DNA from: Enoplosus armatus
Taxonomy: Eukaryota > Chordata > Actinopteri > Centrarchiformes > Enoplosidae
Length of the DNA: 64,000 nt
Direction of reading: 5' to 3'
Assembly (NCBI RefSeq): GCF_043641665.1
Contig: NC_092195.1
Coordinates: 19,008,774 to 19,072,773 of the forward strand
The notes below the pieces were generated by a model. It did not search any database. It saw nothing but the letters and a program-made list of their open reading frames with translations, and had not been told where the DNA came from. This document shows positions 1 through 11,454 of the stretch, piece after piece. A program made the position numbers and the translations under genes. Within the stretch, counting starts at the first letter, position 1. Every line of letters begins with the position of its first letter.

Positions 1-919
1 TGCTGCACCGCCTGTCCATTACGCCTTGGCCCGCCTTGTACTTCTTAGCTGCAGTGAGTCTTGGCTTCTCTTCCAGCTTTAACAGGCAGGAGATTTGCTC
101 AAATGAAAAAGTAAATCAATGTCTTAATTATTTAGCTTTAATTATTTATCTTTAATTGCTCCACAAAGGGTTTGAGGTGCATCTTTGTCCATTTCCAGCC
201 AAGTTTTCTCATGTAATCAAACATCTCATTCATACCTGGAAGCTTCCCACGGCAACCACAACTTCCCTCCACTCAGCTGCAGAGGGTTGAGTGCTTTGCT
301 CAAAGGTAATTTGATGGTGATTGTTGAGGGCAGTCTTTTGTCAGACTGCCAGCGCCTTTTAAGCGTTCTAGTCAATTAGGAGCGGCCACGAGGTGCATGG
401 AGAGCCTCGGCTTTAGCCAGACTCGGAGACTGGAGCCTTTTAAAGCAAAGAAAAGCACTCTGCAGAGTTGACAACAGTGGTGTGCCAGCTGCCCCGTATT
501 GTAGGATGACCAGTCATAACACACGGGAGGGAGTGTTTCAGGCAGTACAGGCAGCTGACATACGTACTGTACTGTAGCTGTTACTGCACCATCAAAAATC
601 TGTTAAATGTTTCAACTCATTCTTTTACATATACTTTAGATTAGTGGTTGTTTTATTTGAATAATGTTTGGAGCTGGTATAAACAACAACAGTGCCTTTA
701 TGCTCTGCAGTTTTCATTAAGTTCATTCACACAGGGAACATTTAATACAAACAATTATAATTACACTATCACACTGTGGCTGTGTGGCCTGAATGTGTGT
801 GAAAGTGTTGAATGTGTTTTGAGTCTTTATTAAAAAAAAAAAAACATTGACGCTCAATCAACCTTTTGTGGATACATAAAGGTCAAAATGTATTTTATAT
901 GATAATTTGTCCATTTAAA
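1..919. other. Unique AT-rich non-coding sequence
   Basis: No exon, RNA gene or recognised repeat is visible. Positions 100-170 are rich in TTTAATTATTT-type words that would suit homeodomain factors. A short A run lies near 831-844. The two small open frames here have no splice signals or coding character. Probably intronic, if the minus-strand gene starting at 26963 has a long first intron. Confidence 0.5.
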
Positions 920-1260
920 AGCCCAACACTTAATTACCACAGCACCTTCAGAGCTGCTGCAATTTGCACTTTAAATTTGGCTCCTGCTCTTGTATGAACA
1001 AATAAGCTTTTGTGTGACATTTCCGAGCAGTCGATAATTAGGTTTATTGTGATATTCTGGCTAGTATAAGCATGCTGCTGCATTCAAAAAGTGATAGGAA
1101 TCTCTGCCTTAACACACAACCTTCAGCGCACTCGGAGCTCCGGCGGCCTTGTCTCGCCTCTATGGAAATCAATTGAGCATGGCCTGATACTATTTAGAAA
1201 AGCAGATGGCATGTCTAAATGCTAAGCAGGAACTAATTTGTTCATTTCATATCAACAATG
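920..1260. promoter_or_regulatory. Candidate conserved non-coding element
   Basis: A low-repeat segment of balanced composition with ordered AT-rich words (TTAATTACC, GATAATTAGG, AATCAATTGAGC, ATGGAAAT) and no open frame. This texture is typical of vertebrate conserved enhancers. No conservation can be measured here, so the call is inference from composition and motif density alone. Confidence 0.27.
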
Positions 1261-1604
1261 TCAACAGCATATTACCCATTATGTCATTCATATTCATACA
1301 CAGCCACTGCACCGGGCCTACAGCCTACATTGTGTCGCCATCCCAAAGCCAAGCACATCAGCAATTACACCTGTATTAGGAATAAAGACTGTGACAAATT
1401 GAAATGTGGGAAACAAGCTGCGGTATAAAGACCAGTTGTACTCAGTGGAGGCCCTGACGGCCAAAGCAGTACATGACCACTTCTACTGAGCACAGACGTT
1501 TGGGTTAAATCCAGACTTAATATGGTTGAAACGTTTTTAGACGTAGTTTCAACAGAAAATAAATTCTTATATTCAATGTAAAGCAGGTTTAAACGACATA
1601 TTAA

Positions 1605-1720
1605 AATGTAGGCCCTGCGATAAACTGGCGACCTGCGCAGGGTGTACCCCGCCTCTCGCCCAACGTCAGCCCGCCGTGATCCTGCAAAGGACAATCGGTT
1701 GTAGAAAATGGATGGAAGGA
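1605..1720 (+). repeat. Dispersed repeat tail (LINE/SINE-type 3' module)
   Basis: The text runs from GATAAACTGGCGACCTGCGC through GGGTGTACCCCGCCTCTCGC to TGTAGAAAATGGATGGA. I recognise this as the 3' end of a very common teleost retroposon that ends in a short ATGG array. A related copy sits at 16425-16548. The 5' part is missing, as usual for truncated retroposons. Exact family name not assigned. Confidence 0.75.
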
Positions 1721-4381
1721 CACTTGACTCTTCCCAAATTTCTTGTTTGGGAGAGTTTATATATTTGCACATCACCAAATCAATGCTTACCGAGTTGTGA
1801 GTTTCAGGAGAGGCTGCTGCATCAAGGTACCGTTTAGCGCTATTAACAACGAGATGCATTTGTCACGATATGTTTTACCTTCGCAGAAAGCTTAAATTGG
1901 AGATTTGCTTTTACATTTTGAGCTTCATGAACAGTGCTGACACTTGCACTACTTGTTTGTCTAATCTGAAGAGGTCTGATGAGCACAGAGCTTCACCTAC
2001 TGTGCAGTATAGCTCTAAATGAAAAGCAGTCACCTGGCAAAGCACTATAGCGTCTAGGAGCTTTTTGAGCAGCCAGTGGAGCTGGAAGCTCTCAACAAGT
2101 CAATTTCACTACGACTGCTCCAGTGCAGCTGCTAAAGCTGGGATGAACCACATGAACACCAATTGACTCCCACCAACATAGACAGTGTTGACAATCAGAG
2201 CGGTCACATACTGAAAGACTAAATAAATACAGTCAACAACACACTGAGCCAAAGGTAAGACTGTGATTAGGAGGTGTGTCGCTAGGCAACCCCCTGAAAT
2301 GCTCAAAGAATACTAATTCTCATGTGGCCGTGCCAAAACAGAAATAGACATCATCAATAAACAATTTGCCTTGCTCTGTTATGCTGCAGTTTAAGGCAAA
2401 GAAACTGATGGGAAACTTCAGATGGGATCTTTCTCTACGATGAAACCTTAAACTACATTACAAAATAAAACTCTTACAGCACACACAGTTTTTCAGTTTG
2501 TTCGCCTTTTTTTTTTTTTCAACAAATTATTTCTCCATCTCACGGCTGTAACATCCGAAGTCACGATTCCTGACTTAACGTCACATGTTTAAAATAATCT
2601 AAACTGGGAAGAATTAACACCAATTTTCAAAACATTTTATCCTAAATGTCCCAACTCCAAGACTGGAGTGGACTTGGTCCAACTTTATCCAATCAAAGAC
2701 GCCCAAATAAGAACATTAATAACTATAATAAAAAATAATGTCCCCATTCTCTGGATGATCAAAGGCTAAATTACATATCCTTGGCTATGCTAGCAAAAGC
2801 AAGCATTGCTTCAGTCCTTCGTCCTTCTTCCTCTTCTGTCTCCTGCTGATCTACGATTAAAGCCTTCCAGTGGAACAAACCACACTGATCTCTGTTTTTG
2901 ATCCCATTCTAACAATTAAGACGCTCAGTTTTAAATATAGAACAAACGTAACAAAGAGTTACTCTCGTTTCACAACACAAGCAGACCTCCTATAGCAGTG
3001 GAATTAACTGCGAAGAGAAGGTGGAAGATTTAATAACTCTGATGCATTTCAGGAGTGCTGACTATGGACAACTGTGATGAAACAGAATCAGCAACTATGA
3101 GAGTGTAACCATGCAGACACGCTTATTATTGCAGCTCCTGTGGTGTTAAACACGCTGCAGAACGATGGCAAAACGCAGAAGTGAGCAAAAGTTCTCATTT
3201 GTTGGAACAAGTTTTTGATCAATGATTCTGTTTCTTGGACTTTGTTCTTCTTTGCATAACAGCTTCTCAGCAGACGTGAACGCGACTGATGGCGGGCCTT
3301 TCTTCACACATGCGAGTGTGTGTGTTTCAGCATGAGGACTCTTACTGTCAATTACACAAATAAATACATTAAGTTTAGTTCCTATTGGAATAGAAAAAAT
3401 GTGACTTTTGTGTTGTATTTTGACCAAACTCCTACACAAAACAGACAAACATGGCCACATACATTTTTAAATTATGTACAGATTATTTGCTCACTTGAGA
3501 TTATTCTGGTGTCCTACTATCATTTTACATAGTGTACATTAATGTGTACATTTCAGTGATTCTGCAACACACCAATCCCCCTAAAACTCATAACTCGTGC
3601 TCATGAAATGGCTTATTTTCATTGTCTTTTATTTCCTACAAAAGCAATGAAAACTCCCGCAGCACATTTGTGATAAATGTGGTGAAGTGTAATTCTTCGT
3701 GAGAAGTAATGTTGGCGTAAGACAATTATGAACAGCTGTACCCGTGAATTATAAGGTTTGGTGAATAATTGCTAATGTTTTATTCTCAAAAATACTAATT
3801 TTTTTATCTCATTTTGTGAATTAAACACTGCTCAAAACAAAACAGATGAATTAGAGTGTTTCAGTCTCTCCTTTGCCTCTTAATAATGAAGAGTGCTCAT
3901 TATCCATTCACTGTTTGTACGGATGAAGCAATCTGCAAAACTGCCAAGAACGCAAAAGAATATAACTGTTTTGTTATGTTTTGTATAACTGTTTGTTTTA
4001 ATTTTGTGTCATCTCTTGTTGTGGCTTTGTTCTACGTAAAGTGGCAAATCTAACCACTGGTTTGAGCTTCTTATATACTAATGAGGAACACACACAAATA
4101 TATGTGGTGTTTGACAGCGTGAACCAAAGGCTTGGCGAAGGCAGCAGCAGGGGTTTGTGACTAAGCTGCTGCTTTGTTCATAAATCATCATACAACACTG
4201 TAATTAGTACACGCTGCGTTGGCCCTGATTGATAGCAGACAGGAATGCAATCATTCAACTACAACACACACACACACACCCAACATGCATATAGATTCAT
4301 ATACAGATAGAGGGGAAGAGGCCGTGTAATCTGTGCTCTTTATTTCAAATTGAGAGATATTATATCAATAACAGATGCATG

Positions 4382-4382
<1 letters not shown>
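1721..4382. other. Non-coding sequence, no gene seen
   Basis: AT-rich unique sequence with scattered homopolymers (T run near 2508-2519). Small frames on both strands (for example 3146-3460 minus) lack splice sites and recognisable domains. A weak CA stretch lies near 4265-4279. Nothing else can be supported. Confidence 0.5.

Positions 4383-4439
<57 letters not shown>
4383..4439. repeat. (TG)n microsatellite
   Basis: About 28 uninterrupted TG units, directly visible. A likely length-polymorphic locus. Confidence 0.98.
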
Positions 4440-4440
<1 letters not shown>

Positions 4441-5224
4441 GTTGTATGTCTGCTAGTCCTGAGGTGTTGTCTCTTAATTGAAAAGTAAGAAAACAAACAG
4501 GACGAGCGCTGCGAAACAGACGAGCCTCATTAAAACAAATGGGAAGAGTTCTGCTCGTCTACGCAACATGTTTGTGATTAGCATGACAACAACCTGGCGA
4601 GCAGAGACACACACGTAGCTGCTTGTAACCGAGTTATCGACGCAAATCTATTCAAACACGCACACGCGCAGCAGGCTATTGATCACAGTCAGGGCTGAGC
4701 TAAAGAGAGACGAGGTCAGGAGAGATGCATTATCTTAATGTACTCCTCTCCCTTAATGGTGCACGTGTCACACACACAATTACGCACACACAGCATGTAT
4801 TGATATTCTGTGCAGTGCATGCAGTCAGTGAATATACTGCATGGTAATCTGTACATTAATAGTTTTGTTCAGGCAACTGTTCAATTACAATTAGAGCTTC
4901 ATTTCTTTCAGTTTTTGTTTCAAAATATCAATAAAAATCTAAAGGATTTCTATGTGTTTATTGGTGTGATTAATGAGCAGTTGAACATTGAAACCATGAC
5001 CAGCGCAGACACCTAGTTTACCCATTTATTGTTACCTGGAGTGACTTTGGCACAAAATCAGCAGCTCATTTGAGCTTTCTCCCCATTTGTCTGGTCTCTT
5101 TCTGTTACTGGAAGCATTTTCTGAGCTCTTAACATCAAAAGAGGACCTTGTTTAAAGTAAACAACCATGATAAGTGTCCTCTAGTAACAGGAAACAGGAC
5201 AGAAAATCCAGTTGGAAACCGGTT
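4441..5224. other. Non-coding sequence, no gene seen
   Basis: Mixed unique sequence with short CA stretches (4605, 4770). The AT-rich frame 4810-5016 has no coding features. No repeat family recognised. Confidence 0.45.
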
Positions 5225-5480
5225 TAAAATGAGCTACTCCTTTTAGAGGAATTGTTCGACATTTTGGGAAACGCTTATTGGCCGTCTTGCCAAGAGTTAG
5301 GTGCGAAGATTGATACCACTGTCATGTCTGTGCACTGTATATGAAACTACAGCCAGCAGCCCATTAGCTTAGCTTAGCATAATGAGCGAAAACAGGGGGA
5401 AACAAAACCGCCTACCAGCACTTCTAAAGCTCACTGATTAACAAAGTTACATCTCATTTGTTTAATCCGTGAAGTGAAAA
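5225..5480 (+). repeat. Dispersed teleost repeat, TTAGCTTAGCATAA family
   Basis: Contains CATTTTGGGAAACGCTTATT, GCCAAGAGTTAG, CTACAGCCAGCAGCC, TTAGCTTAGCATAATGAGCG, ACAGGGGGAAACA, CTACCAGCACTTCTAAAGCT and TTTGTTTAATCCGTG in order. I know this string of motifs as an abundant interspersed repeat in percomorph genomes, probably a non-autonomous element. Compared with the copy at 56270-56545, this one lacks the segment AGCTAGCCTGGCT...AGGTAACAA, so it carries an internal deletion near 5400. The class is not resolved. Confidence 0.85.
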
Positions 5481-5815
5481 AACTTCTTCTGCTGGGAGCA
5501 GTGAGCGGGGGAAACCCACAGTTGTGTTAGCTGGGTGCTGACACGCCTGCTCCCACCCGGCTGGCACCCAGATGAGGAGGAGAGAGACGGGGCATGGAGG
5601 GGTGGAGGGGTTGGGGAGGAGTGTAGCTTGTCAGGGTGATAGATTATACGTCAACCCGTGTGACAGATCGTTGGGAGAAATGGCAGCAGGAGATTCGCCA
5701 GGGAACGGCATCTCATCTCAAATTCAACAATAATATTTACATAGCCAGCCTGAAATGAGGGCATCAGCAGGCCTGACAGGATGGTAAATCGAAGCAAATT
5801 GAGCGAGTGAGAAAG
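5481..5815. promoter_or_regulatory. Unique sequence with a possible conserved element (about 5635-5780)
   Basis: Positions 5635-5780 have low repetitiveness, no open frame and ordered words such as GATAGATTATACGTCAACCC and ACAATAATATTTACATAG, like other regulatory-looking segments in this window. Positions 5540-5630 are G-rich. Conservation is not tested. Confidence 0.22.
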
Positions 5816-5870
5816 AAAAAGAGAGAGAGAGAAAGAGAGAGAGAAAGAGAGACAGAGAGAGGAAACAGAT
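5816..5870 (+). repeat. (GA)n-rich low complexity
   Basis: Imperfect GA/GAAA units, directly visible; one of many polypurine blocks on the plus strand. Confidence 0.9.
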
Positions 5871-5986
5871 TGTCAAGCTATTCTCCCGTGTACGCATATC
5901 TGTGCGTAAATGTGTGAATAGGTGTCTGTTTTTCTGTGTGCTTGTGTGTCCGCTTCTTCAGTGCAGTTACGTGTACGTTCCAGTTA

Positions 5987-5988
<2 letters not shown>

Positions 5989-6021
<33 letters not shown>
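5989..6021. repeat. (GT)n microsatellite
   Basis: About 16 GT units. They create the spurious Val-Cys repeats of the frame at 5902-6114, which is not a gene. Confidence 0.97.
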
Positions 6022-6022
<1 letters not shown>

Positions 6023-6179
6023 CGTCATCTCTTTGCGTCCTGTGCATGCGTGTGTGTGTGGCAATAATATGTCTGTTTTTGTTTGCCATCTTGTCTGAGT
6101 TTTATTTTTTGTGAAACCGACTATTTTTCAGTATTTTGTTTTGCGCGGGACGTCGCGGCTCCTTGACGGAGGAGACAGA

Positions 6180-6375
6180 AGAGAAACTGAGGGGGGAGCA
6201 CAAGACGGTGAGAGAGGAACAGAGATGAAATCAGAGAGACTTCAGGAGGAATGACAGCGAGAGAGCAGGAACTTAATCAAGCTAACAGAGAGAGAGAGAA
6301 GACAGACGGAGAAAGAGAGAGAGAGACGGGCAGATAAATAGCGAGAGAGGGAGCAAACAGCAGAAAGAAAGTCAG
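6180..6375 (+). repeat. Purine-rich low-complexity block
   Basis: Long G/A-dominated stretch with GAGAGA runs at 6285-6350. The minus frame 6277-6564 crossing it (Leu/Ser-rich) is a translation of this tract. Confidence 0.8.
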
Positions 6376-6589
6376 AAGAGTTAAAGTCAGTTGGGATGTT
6401 CTCTCATGAAACACATCACAGCACATTTCGCATATCAAAAAAACAAAGTGACTAAAAATCCCATTAAAAACTTCCAAACTTCCACACACACACACACATA
6501 AATGAACAAATATCTGCAGTGCAGGAAGCACCAACAGGCACCACTGACATTTACATACAAACACTCAACTTCCACCGAACACATTCAGG

Positions 6590-6995
6590 GTGTCTGCAGG
6601 TTTCAGACAACCACATTTGAGCCTGTAGGAGGTCTTTTTAAAGCTGGAACTGGATCTTAACTCACATTGTGACCCCTCTGAAACCAAAAAGGCCAATAAA
6701 TAAAGTAGTGCTGAAACACTTTGTCAAACAAACATTTAATCGACAGAAAGATTAATCAGCAACTATTTTGATAACGATTAAAATCATTTATCAATACAAA
6801 ATGTCAAACATTTTTCTAGTTCAAGCTTCTCAAATGTGAGGATTTGCTGCCTTTGTGTGTTTTATATCATTGTAAAGTGAATATCTTTGGGTCTGGGATT
6901 GTAAATTGGACAAAGAAAGCAATCACCTTGAGCTCGGAGATATTTTACTGACTAAACAATAAATCAATTCCACGGAAAAAAAAGAAATAGATAAT
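6590..6995 (+). repeat. Dispersed teleost repeat, TTAATCGA-type
   Basis: Positions 6720-6950 contain TTTAATCGACAGAAAGATTA, GTTCAAGCTTCTCAAATGTG, AGGATTTGCTGCCTTTG, GTGAATATCTTTGGGTCTGG and AATCACCTTGAGCTCGG in order. I recognise this order as a very common fish interspersed repeat carrying ATCGATTAATCG-like ends. The preceding GGGTGTCTGCAGGTTTCAGA (6589-6608) may be the end of a different dispersed repeat. Class not resolved. Confidence 0.72.
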
Positions 6996-7624
6996 GAAAA
7001 AAGCAAGATGAGAAAGCTGCGGGATCTAGCTTCCTGAAAGGGTTTTTGAATGCAGAACGGGAGAGAACAGCTAACATTACTCTACTGGTCGTGTCTACAG
7101 CATCTGAGGCTTCTTTAGGCAGCGTTTCATACCAAGAAAACGAATAATCTGTGATATTCCTCCATGCATTATTTCATTTTCAGAGGTCTTCATGAGCAGA
7201 CTGAGACGGATTTTATTGTTTGGAAAATCCCAAAAATGAAATCCTGACACATCATCTTCAACAAAGAGGAAGTAAAACTATGAATAAAATGTGATGACCA
7301 AGGATTAGCATTAGAATTTTTTCTAAAATGTTTTTTTTTTATCCTGTCATAGAGGACAAGGTTATTTGCATAATGCAGTTCTGTCATGCTGTTTCCACAT
7401 TTACATGTTAACCTATGAAGGCAGGCAACCCCTTCCACTCGAAGCTGCACATGGTGTGAGGGAAACTGGATTTCAGACCTCTCAATGCTAAAGCCTTTAG
7501 ATTTAGACAGAATTAGTTTCAGAGTGAGCACGTGCCTTGACATCTTCATTGTGGCCCCACAGAGAGAGCAAGACTGAAGATTAACCAAAAGTGAGAAAGC
7601 AAAGAGAGCTATATTAGCGTCAAG
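6996..7624. other. Non-coding sequence, no gene seen
   Basis: The 132-codon minus frame 7190-7588 has mixed composition but no start context, domain or splice pattern I can recognise. It is not called as a gene. Confidence 0.4.
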
Positions 7625-8000
7625 CTAAAGGAGAAAAAGAGGCGGGGGGGGGGGGGGGGGCAGCAACGAGAGACCAGGAACCACATCAGAGGAAAAGAGG
7701 CTTAAGTGGAGGGAGGAAGGGGAATAAGGAGAGACAGAGGTGTGAGGTAAGAGGTGAAAGGTCTCGGTTAGTGAAAGAAACCTGAAGCAACCTGAACCAC
7801 ACTGCAGGTAGAAGGTCAGCAGGAGATGGAGTGAGTTCACAGAGAAATATAAAATAGAGAGAAGGGTAGGAGACATAGGACAGAGAGAGGGAGATCTGAA
7901 GCATAGCATTAGATTAATCTTGTGGAGCCTTTAAAGTGTGAGAGGGAGAGGAGAGGGAGCAAGAGAGCAAAAGAGAGGAAATGAACGAACAGCCACACTA
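7625..8000 (+). repeat. Purine-rich block with a 17-G run
   Basis: Positions 7644-7660 are an unbroken G run followed by GA-rich sequence through about 7990. Overlapping Ser/Leu/Pro frames on the minus strand are artefacts of it. Confidence 0.85.
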
Positions 8001-8164
8001 TCATTCTGGAAATGCTGGTCACATGTGAGAACGGCGTGCATCCACACGTTTTCAACTCATTTCTATGAAGATGTCTTTGACACTGAAATGCCTAAACAAC
8101 AGGAAAACTCCGAAATATCTGTCAAGAGTAGGACCAACGCAGCCCGGTTGCTCTGCTGCTTTAT

Positions 8165-8485
8165 TTGAAGGGGCACTCCACTGATTGTATCCTTGAAATT
8201 CAGTTCAATTCTAGAGGAGCTTGAGAAAACAATCCCAATGAGGTGATATCAGCTTGGGCTTGAGACTTCCCCTATTATTAAAACTCCGGGTCCAGTGGAT
8301 CGCCTCGGCCAGCCACCGCGAAACAGGCTGCAACGTAATCCTCGGGGGCAACTGCGCCCGTCAAAGTACGTCCACCAAAAGTGCCTGTTTTGGCCAGCGA
8401 CAGTCTCACTTTGAAATCTCGGGAGAGGTGAGTTGTTGCAGGGAGACGACGGTGGAAACAGAGTTGGAGAGAGGAGGTTCATAAA
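8165..8485 (+). repeat. Probable dispersed repeat copy
   Basis: Contains GGGGCACTCCACTGATT, AACAATCCCAATGAGGTGAT, GGGGGCAACTGCGCCCGTCA, GTACGTCCACCAAAAGTGCC and TGAAATCTCGGGAGAGG. I associate this combination with a widespread teleost interspersed element. It also supports overlapping frames on both strands (8249-8482 and 8254-8484), typical of a repeat rather than a gene. Family name not assigned; a genome self-search would settle it. Confidence 0.55.
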
Positions 8486-8779
8486 CGCAGCCGTTAACCA
8501 GACAAACTGCTGAACTCACACGTCCATCAATAAACATACAGTAAACACAGGTTAATGAGAACACTTCAATTGTGTGATCGGCTATATTGACATTTACAGT
8601 GAGTGCTCACAAAATGTGTTAGAGGCAATATAAAGTTGAAAGTCTTCAGCCACCGACCAGGCTTTCATCATTGTTTGCTTGCTTTTTAATGCGGACGATT
8701 TATTCACCCTGAAGACCCCTTTTTGAAAAGCTGTGTTTTTTGGTGTGGAAAAACACCAAAATGGAGCTTAGTGTTGACG
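8486..8779. other. Non-coding sequence, no gene seen
   Basis: Unique AT-leaning sequence. Near 8731-8759 the stretch TTTTTTGGTGTGGAAAAACACC can form a small hairpin (GGTGT with ACACC), but nothing marks it as an RNA gene. Confidence 0.4.
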
Positions 8780-9070
8780 CACTGAGAGAAAAGACAACTG
8801 ACGGAGCAAAAGAGGAAGAGCAGGGAGGCCAAGAGAGCAAGAGGAGGACGTGAAAGTGCGAAATAAAGATAAAAGAAACAAGACGAGAGACAGAGAGGAG
8901 GAGGGAGAAGTGGGAAGAAGAGAGAGAGAAGAAAGAAAGAGGGAAGCAGAGAGACAGAGTGATAGAGAGAGGTGCATCGAGACAGTGAGAGAAAGAGAGA
9001 GAGAGAGAGAAGTGACAGGAGAAAGAGGATTGGACACGAAAACCGGAGCCACAGAAAGACAAGAAAGGGC
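8780..9070 (+). repeat. Purine-rich low-complexity block
   Basis: Nearly 300 bases of G/A-dominated sequence with GAGAGA runs (8995-9010). All frames here (for example 8700-9092 minus, 8850-9098 plus) are Ser/Leu- or Arg/Glu-rich translations of the tract. Confidence 0.85.
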
Positions 9071-9187
9071 AGATTGCCAATTTAGCTTTCACCGATAATC
9101 ATTCCCACTAAGCCTTTCTTACAGCAGAGCGGGAGAAACATTCTCCCTCCATTTATATTGCTCTCATTTTTCCTTTTCTTCTTTCAG

Positions 9188-9318
9188 CCTGGGTCATTCT
9201 CGCCCACCACCCCCCCCTCCCCAATAAGCTACAGCAACTACATCGAGGCTGCTGGCATGGTGGTGAATATCAACAAAGTGCACCGATCAATGGCAGCCAA
9301 ACCCCTCCAGAGTAACAA
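9188..9318 (+). CDS. Candidate internal coding exon, protein not recognised
   Basis: A long pyrimidine stretch (TTTTTCCTTTTCTTCTTTCAG) precedes 9188 and makes a strong splice acceptor. From there the frame reads 43 codons without a stop, beginning PGSFSPTTPPSPISYSNYIE and continuing with AAGMVVNINKVHRSMAAKPL. The first part is Pro/Ser/Thr-rich and linker-like, and the second is a mixed, fold-like sequence. The best donor is GTGTGT at 9319, giving a 131-nt exon leaving phase 2; it merges into a GT run, so the 3' edge is uncertain. The incoming phase is unknown. The minus strand has stops in all useful frames. I cannot name the protein, and no partner exon was found. If real, the gene runs on the plus strand and lies antisense inside the presumed first intron of the gene starting at 26963. 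A chance open frame next to a good acceptor remains possible. Confidence 0.42.
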
Positions 9319-9329
9319 GTGTGTGTGTG

Positions 9330-10049
9330 TGTCTCTTTGTGTACACACAGGTGTGCATTTCATACATGTTAAACCTCTGGTGAATGAAAACAAGGTCAAT
9401 ATTTACAATTTGAAGAGATTTGGGGATACTGGGATTCATACATTGTGTTGGTAAGACCACATTATATAAACCCTTTAGTTCAGAATGAAGCAGGACCTCA
9501 GCAAAAAGGCTCTGATAAACCCACCGTATGTTGCTCAGCAGCTAGCCGCTGAACACATGTGGCTCATTTTCAAGCTTAAGAGGCAGATACGTTCCTCAGG
9601 AGTTGGTGGAGGCCAAAACAGAAGTAGAACTCCAACAGAGTGAATATAATATAATATCCACTTCATCTGTCAATCTGTCTGTGTTTGCAGCTTCTTCTGA
9701 TGCCCTTATACGACCAAAATCATTGCAGGTTTAAGGTTTTAGTGGTTTGAGTTCCGGCTCTGAAAGCACTGAAAGTTTCAGCTTGACAAATGAGTGCTGA
9801 AATAACTAAATTCTGTTGTTTTGACAGTGACGACACACAATAGCTGTCTATAACAAGTCTGTGACATGGAAAGGACACCACAGTGGGCTGTGTTGATGCT
9901 GTGTTTTTATTTTGTTTTGGTCAGTTTAAGTGACAAACGTGAAGTCTCTGAACAGAAGAGTAAACGTGTGTCGTTCCCTTCAACCCAGGCTGACATCAAC
10001 AAAGTTTCTTTTTATATCTACTGCAAAAGGGACTTCTTTATTTGTTAGG
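9330..10049. other. Non-coding sequence, no gene seen
   Basis: Unique sequence following the candidate exon. The frame 9866-10048 starts with a hydrophobic stretch but has no supporting splice signals or upstream context and is not called. Confidence 0.4.
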
Positions 10050-10640
10050 GGAGGTTTTAGAGAAAAGGCAAGTGTCTCAAAAGACTGAAGAAGACGGGAA
10101 GAACAAAATAAGAGGGGAAATTCAAGAGAGCAGTGAGGAAAGCTGATGTGAGTGGAAGAGGAGAAGAGATGAGAGGACATGAACGGCTGTACGAGAGGAG
10201 AAACAGAGCGACGGGTGGAGGAAGGAGGATGATTGGCATACAGAAGAGGAGAATAACGGGAAGAGGAGAGCAGAGGTGATGAATGGTAAATAAAGGAGAG
10301 GAGGGCAATGATGAGGAGGAAAGGTGAGAGGGAAGTAGAAGAATAACAAAGAGAAGAAGGGGAGAGGGGACGCATGCCAAGTAGAGGAGAAGAAGAGAAG
10401 GGAACATGAATGATAAATAGTGGGGAGGAAGAGTTAAAGTGAGAGAGAAAAGGTGAGGAGTGACATGAAGAGGAGGACGGAGGTGATGAATGGCATATTG
10501 AAGAGAAAAAAACAGCAAAGTCAGAAGGGGGGGGGGGGAAAGAGGAAATGAAATGACAAAATGACGAGGAGAGGAGAGGGCGAGTCGGAGAGGAGGAAAG
10601 GGAAGAGTTCAGGAGGAGAGGAGTGATCGCACGAAACAAG
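10050..10640 (+). repeat. Long polypurine tract (about 590 bp)
   Basis: Almost continuous G/A-rich sequence with recurrent GAGGAG, GAGAGG and ATGAATGG words and a G run at 10527-10538. The recurring GATGAATGGYAWA motif (10277, 10485; a variant at 10406) suggests a decayed minisatellite. Its minus-strand translations (up to 219 codons, Ser/Pro/Leu-rich) are not genes. Such tracts can form triplex DNA; that is general knowledge and not shown here. Confidence 0.88.
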
Positions 10641-10765
10641 CCTCCGGCCTCACAGTAATTTGCGTTGTGCTCTGATGCCCATATATGGAGATGGAATGTG
10701 TGAACGCAGCTACTGTGGTAACCTGCATTGATCTGAGATCAGACTACTGCAGTTGGCAGAGAACA

Positions 10766-10792
10766 ACACACACACACACACACACACGCGCG
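10766..10792. repeat. (CA)n microsatellite ending in CGCGCG
   Basis: About 11 CA units followed by CGCGCG, directly visible. Alternating purine-pyrimidine sequence of this kind has Z-DNA potential. Confidence 0.95.
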
Positions 10793-10929
10793 CTGTCAGG
10801 CCTGCAGCGTCTGAGACTGGACTGCATGCGCAAAGACGCAAACAAGACAAAATGTGGTCAAAATCAAGGACAGACAGACAAACTAAAAGAAGCAAATGAG
10901 CTCACATGGTGAAATCAAGGACAGAGACA

Positions 10930-11449
10930 CACAAACATGTAGCACTTATAACAAACACACACACACTGAGGCTTTGAGTTAGCTTGCGAGGCTAAATGTG
11001 AAAGCTTTTTTGATATTTTATTCAGGAGGTTTTAAATCAAACTGCAGAGAAAAACACAAAAATACATCCTCACATTCATACCCACACTAACTCATCCACG
11101 ACCACACCTGCAAAAAGAGAAAGGAAAAGAGGCACGGGGGGGGGGGGGGGTTGGGCTGAGAGTAAACCTCAACATAAAGCCAACCAAGAAACATTTCAAA
11201 TCTCACGTGGTGAACAGATTACCTCCTGTCGACACATCCAGAGATGACCCACTTTCACGCGACACAAGAGACAACAGCTATGGGTATCACACGCGTGCGT
11301 ATACAAACATACAGGCACACATGTAGAGGAGGGATCTTGTGTGGCGATTTCAAATTAAGAAAATCAAACTATGTAATAACCCAAATGTGTGCGTGTTAGC
11401 GCGTGGGCACGCGCACACGCGTGTCCACATCTGTTCCTGTGTGCGTTTT
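10930..11449. other. Non-coding sequence, no gene seen
   Basis: Unique sequence with a 15-G run (11136-11150) and alternating CG/CA words at 11396-11425 (GCGCGTGGGCACGCGCACAC). No coding or repeat call possible. Confidence 0.5.
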
Positions 11450-11454
11450 GGAGA

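Noticed and set aside
1365..1859. 164-codon minus-strand frame
   Set aside because: It crosses a dispersed repeat tail (1605-1720) and shows no domain, start context or splice pattern.
8249..8484. Open frames on both strands over the same interval
   Set aside because: The interval is probably a dispersed repeat; a mirrored pair of frames in GC-rich repeat sequence is not evidence of a gene.
9980..10639. 219-codon minus-strand frame with overlapping frames of 153 and 75 codons
   Set aside because: Compositional product of the polypurine tract at 10050-10640; all three minus phases are open, which is typical of low complexity.
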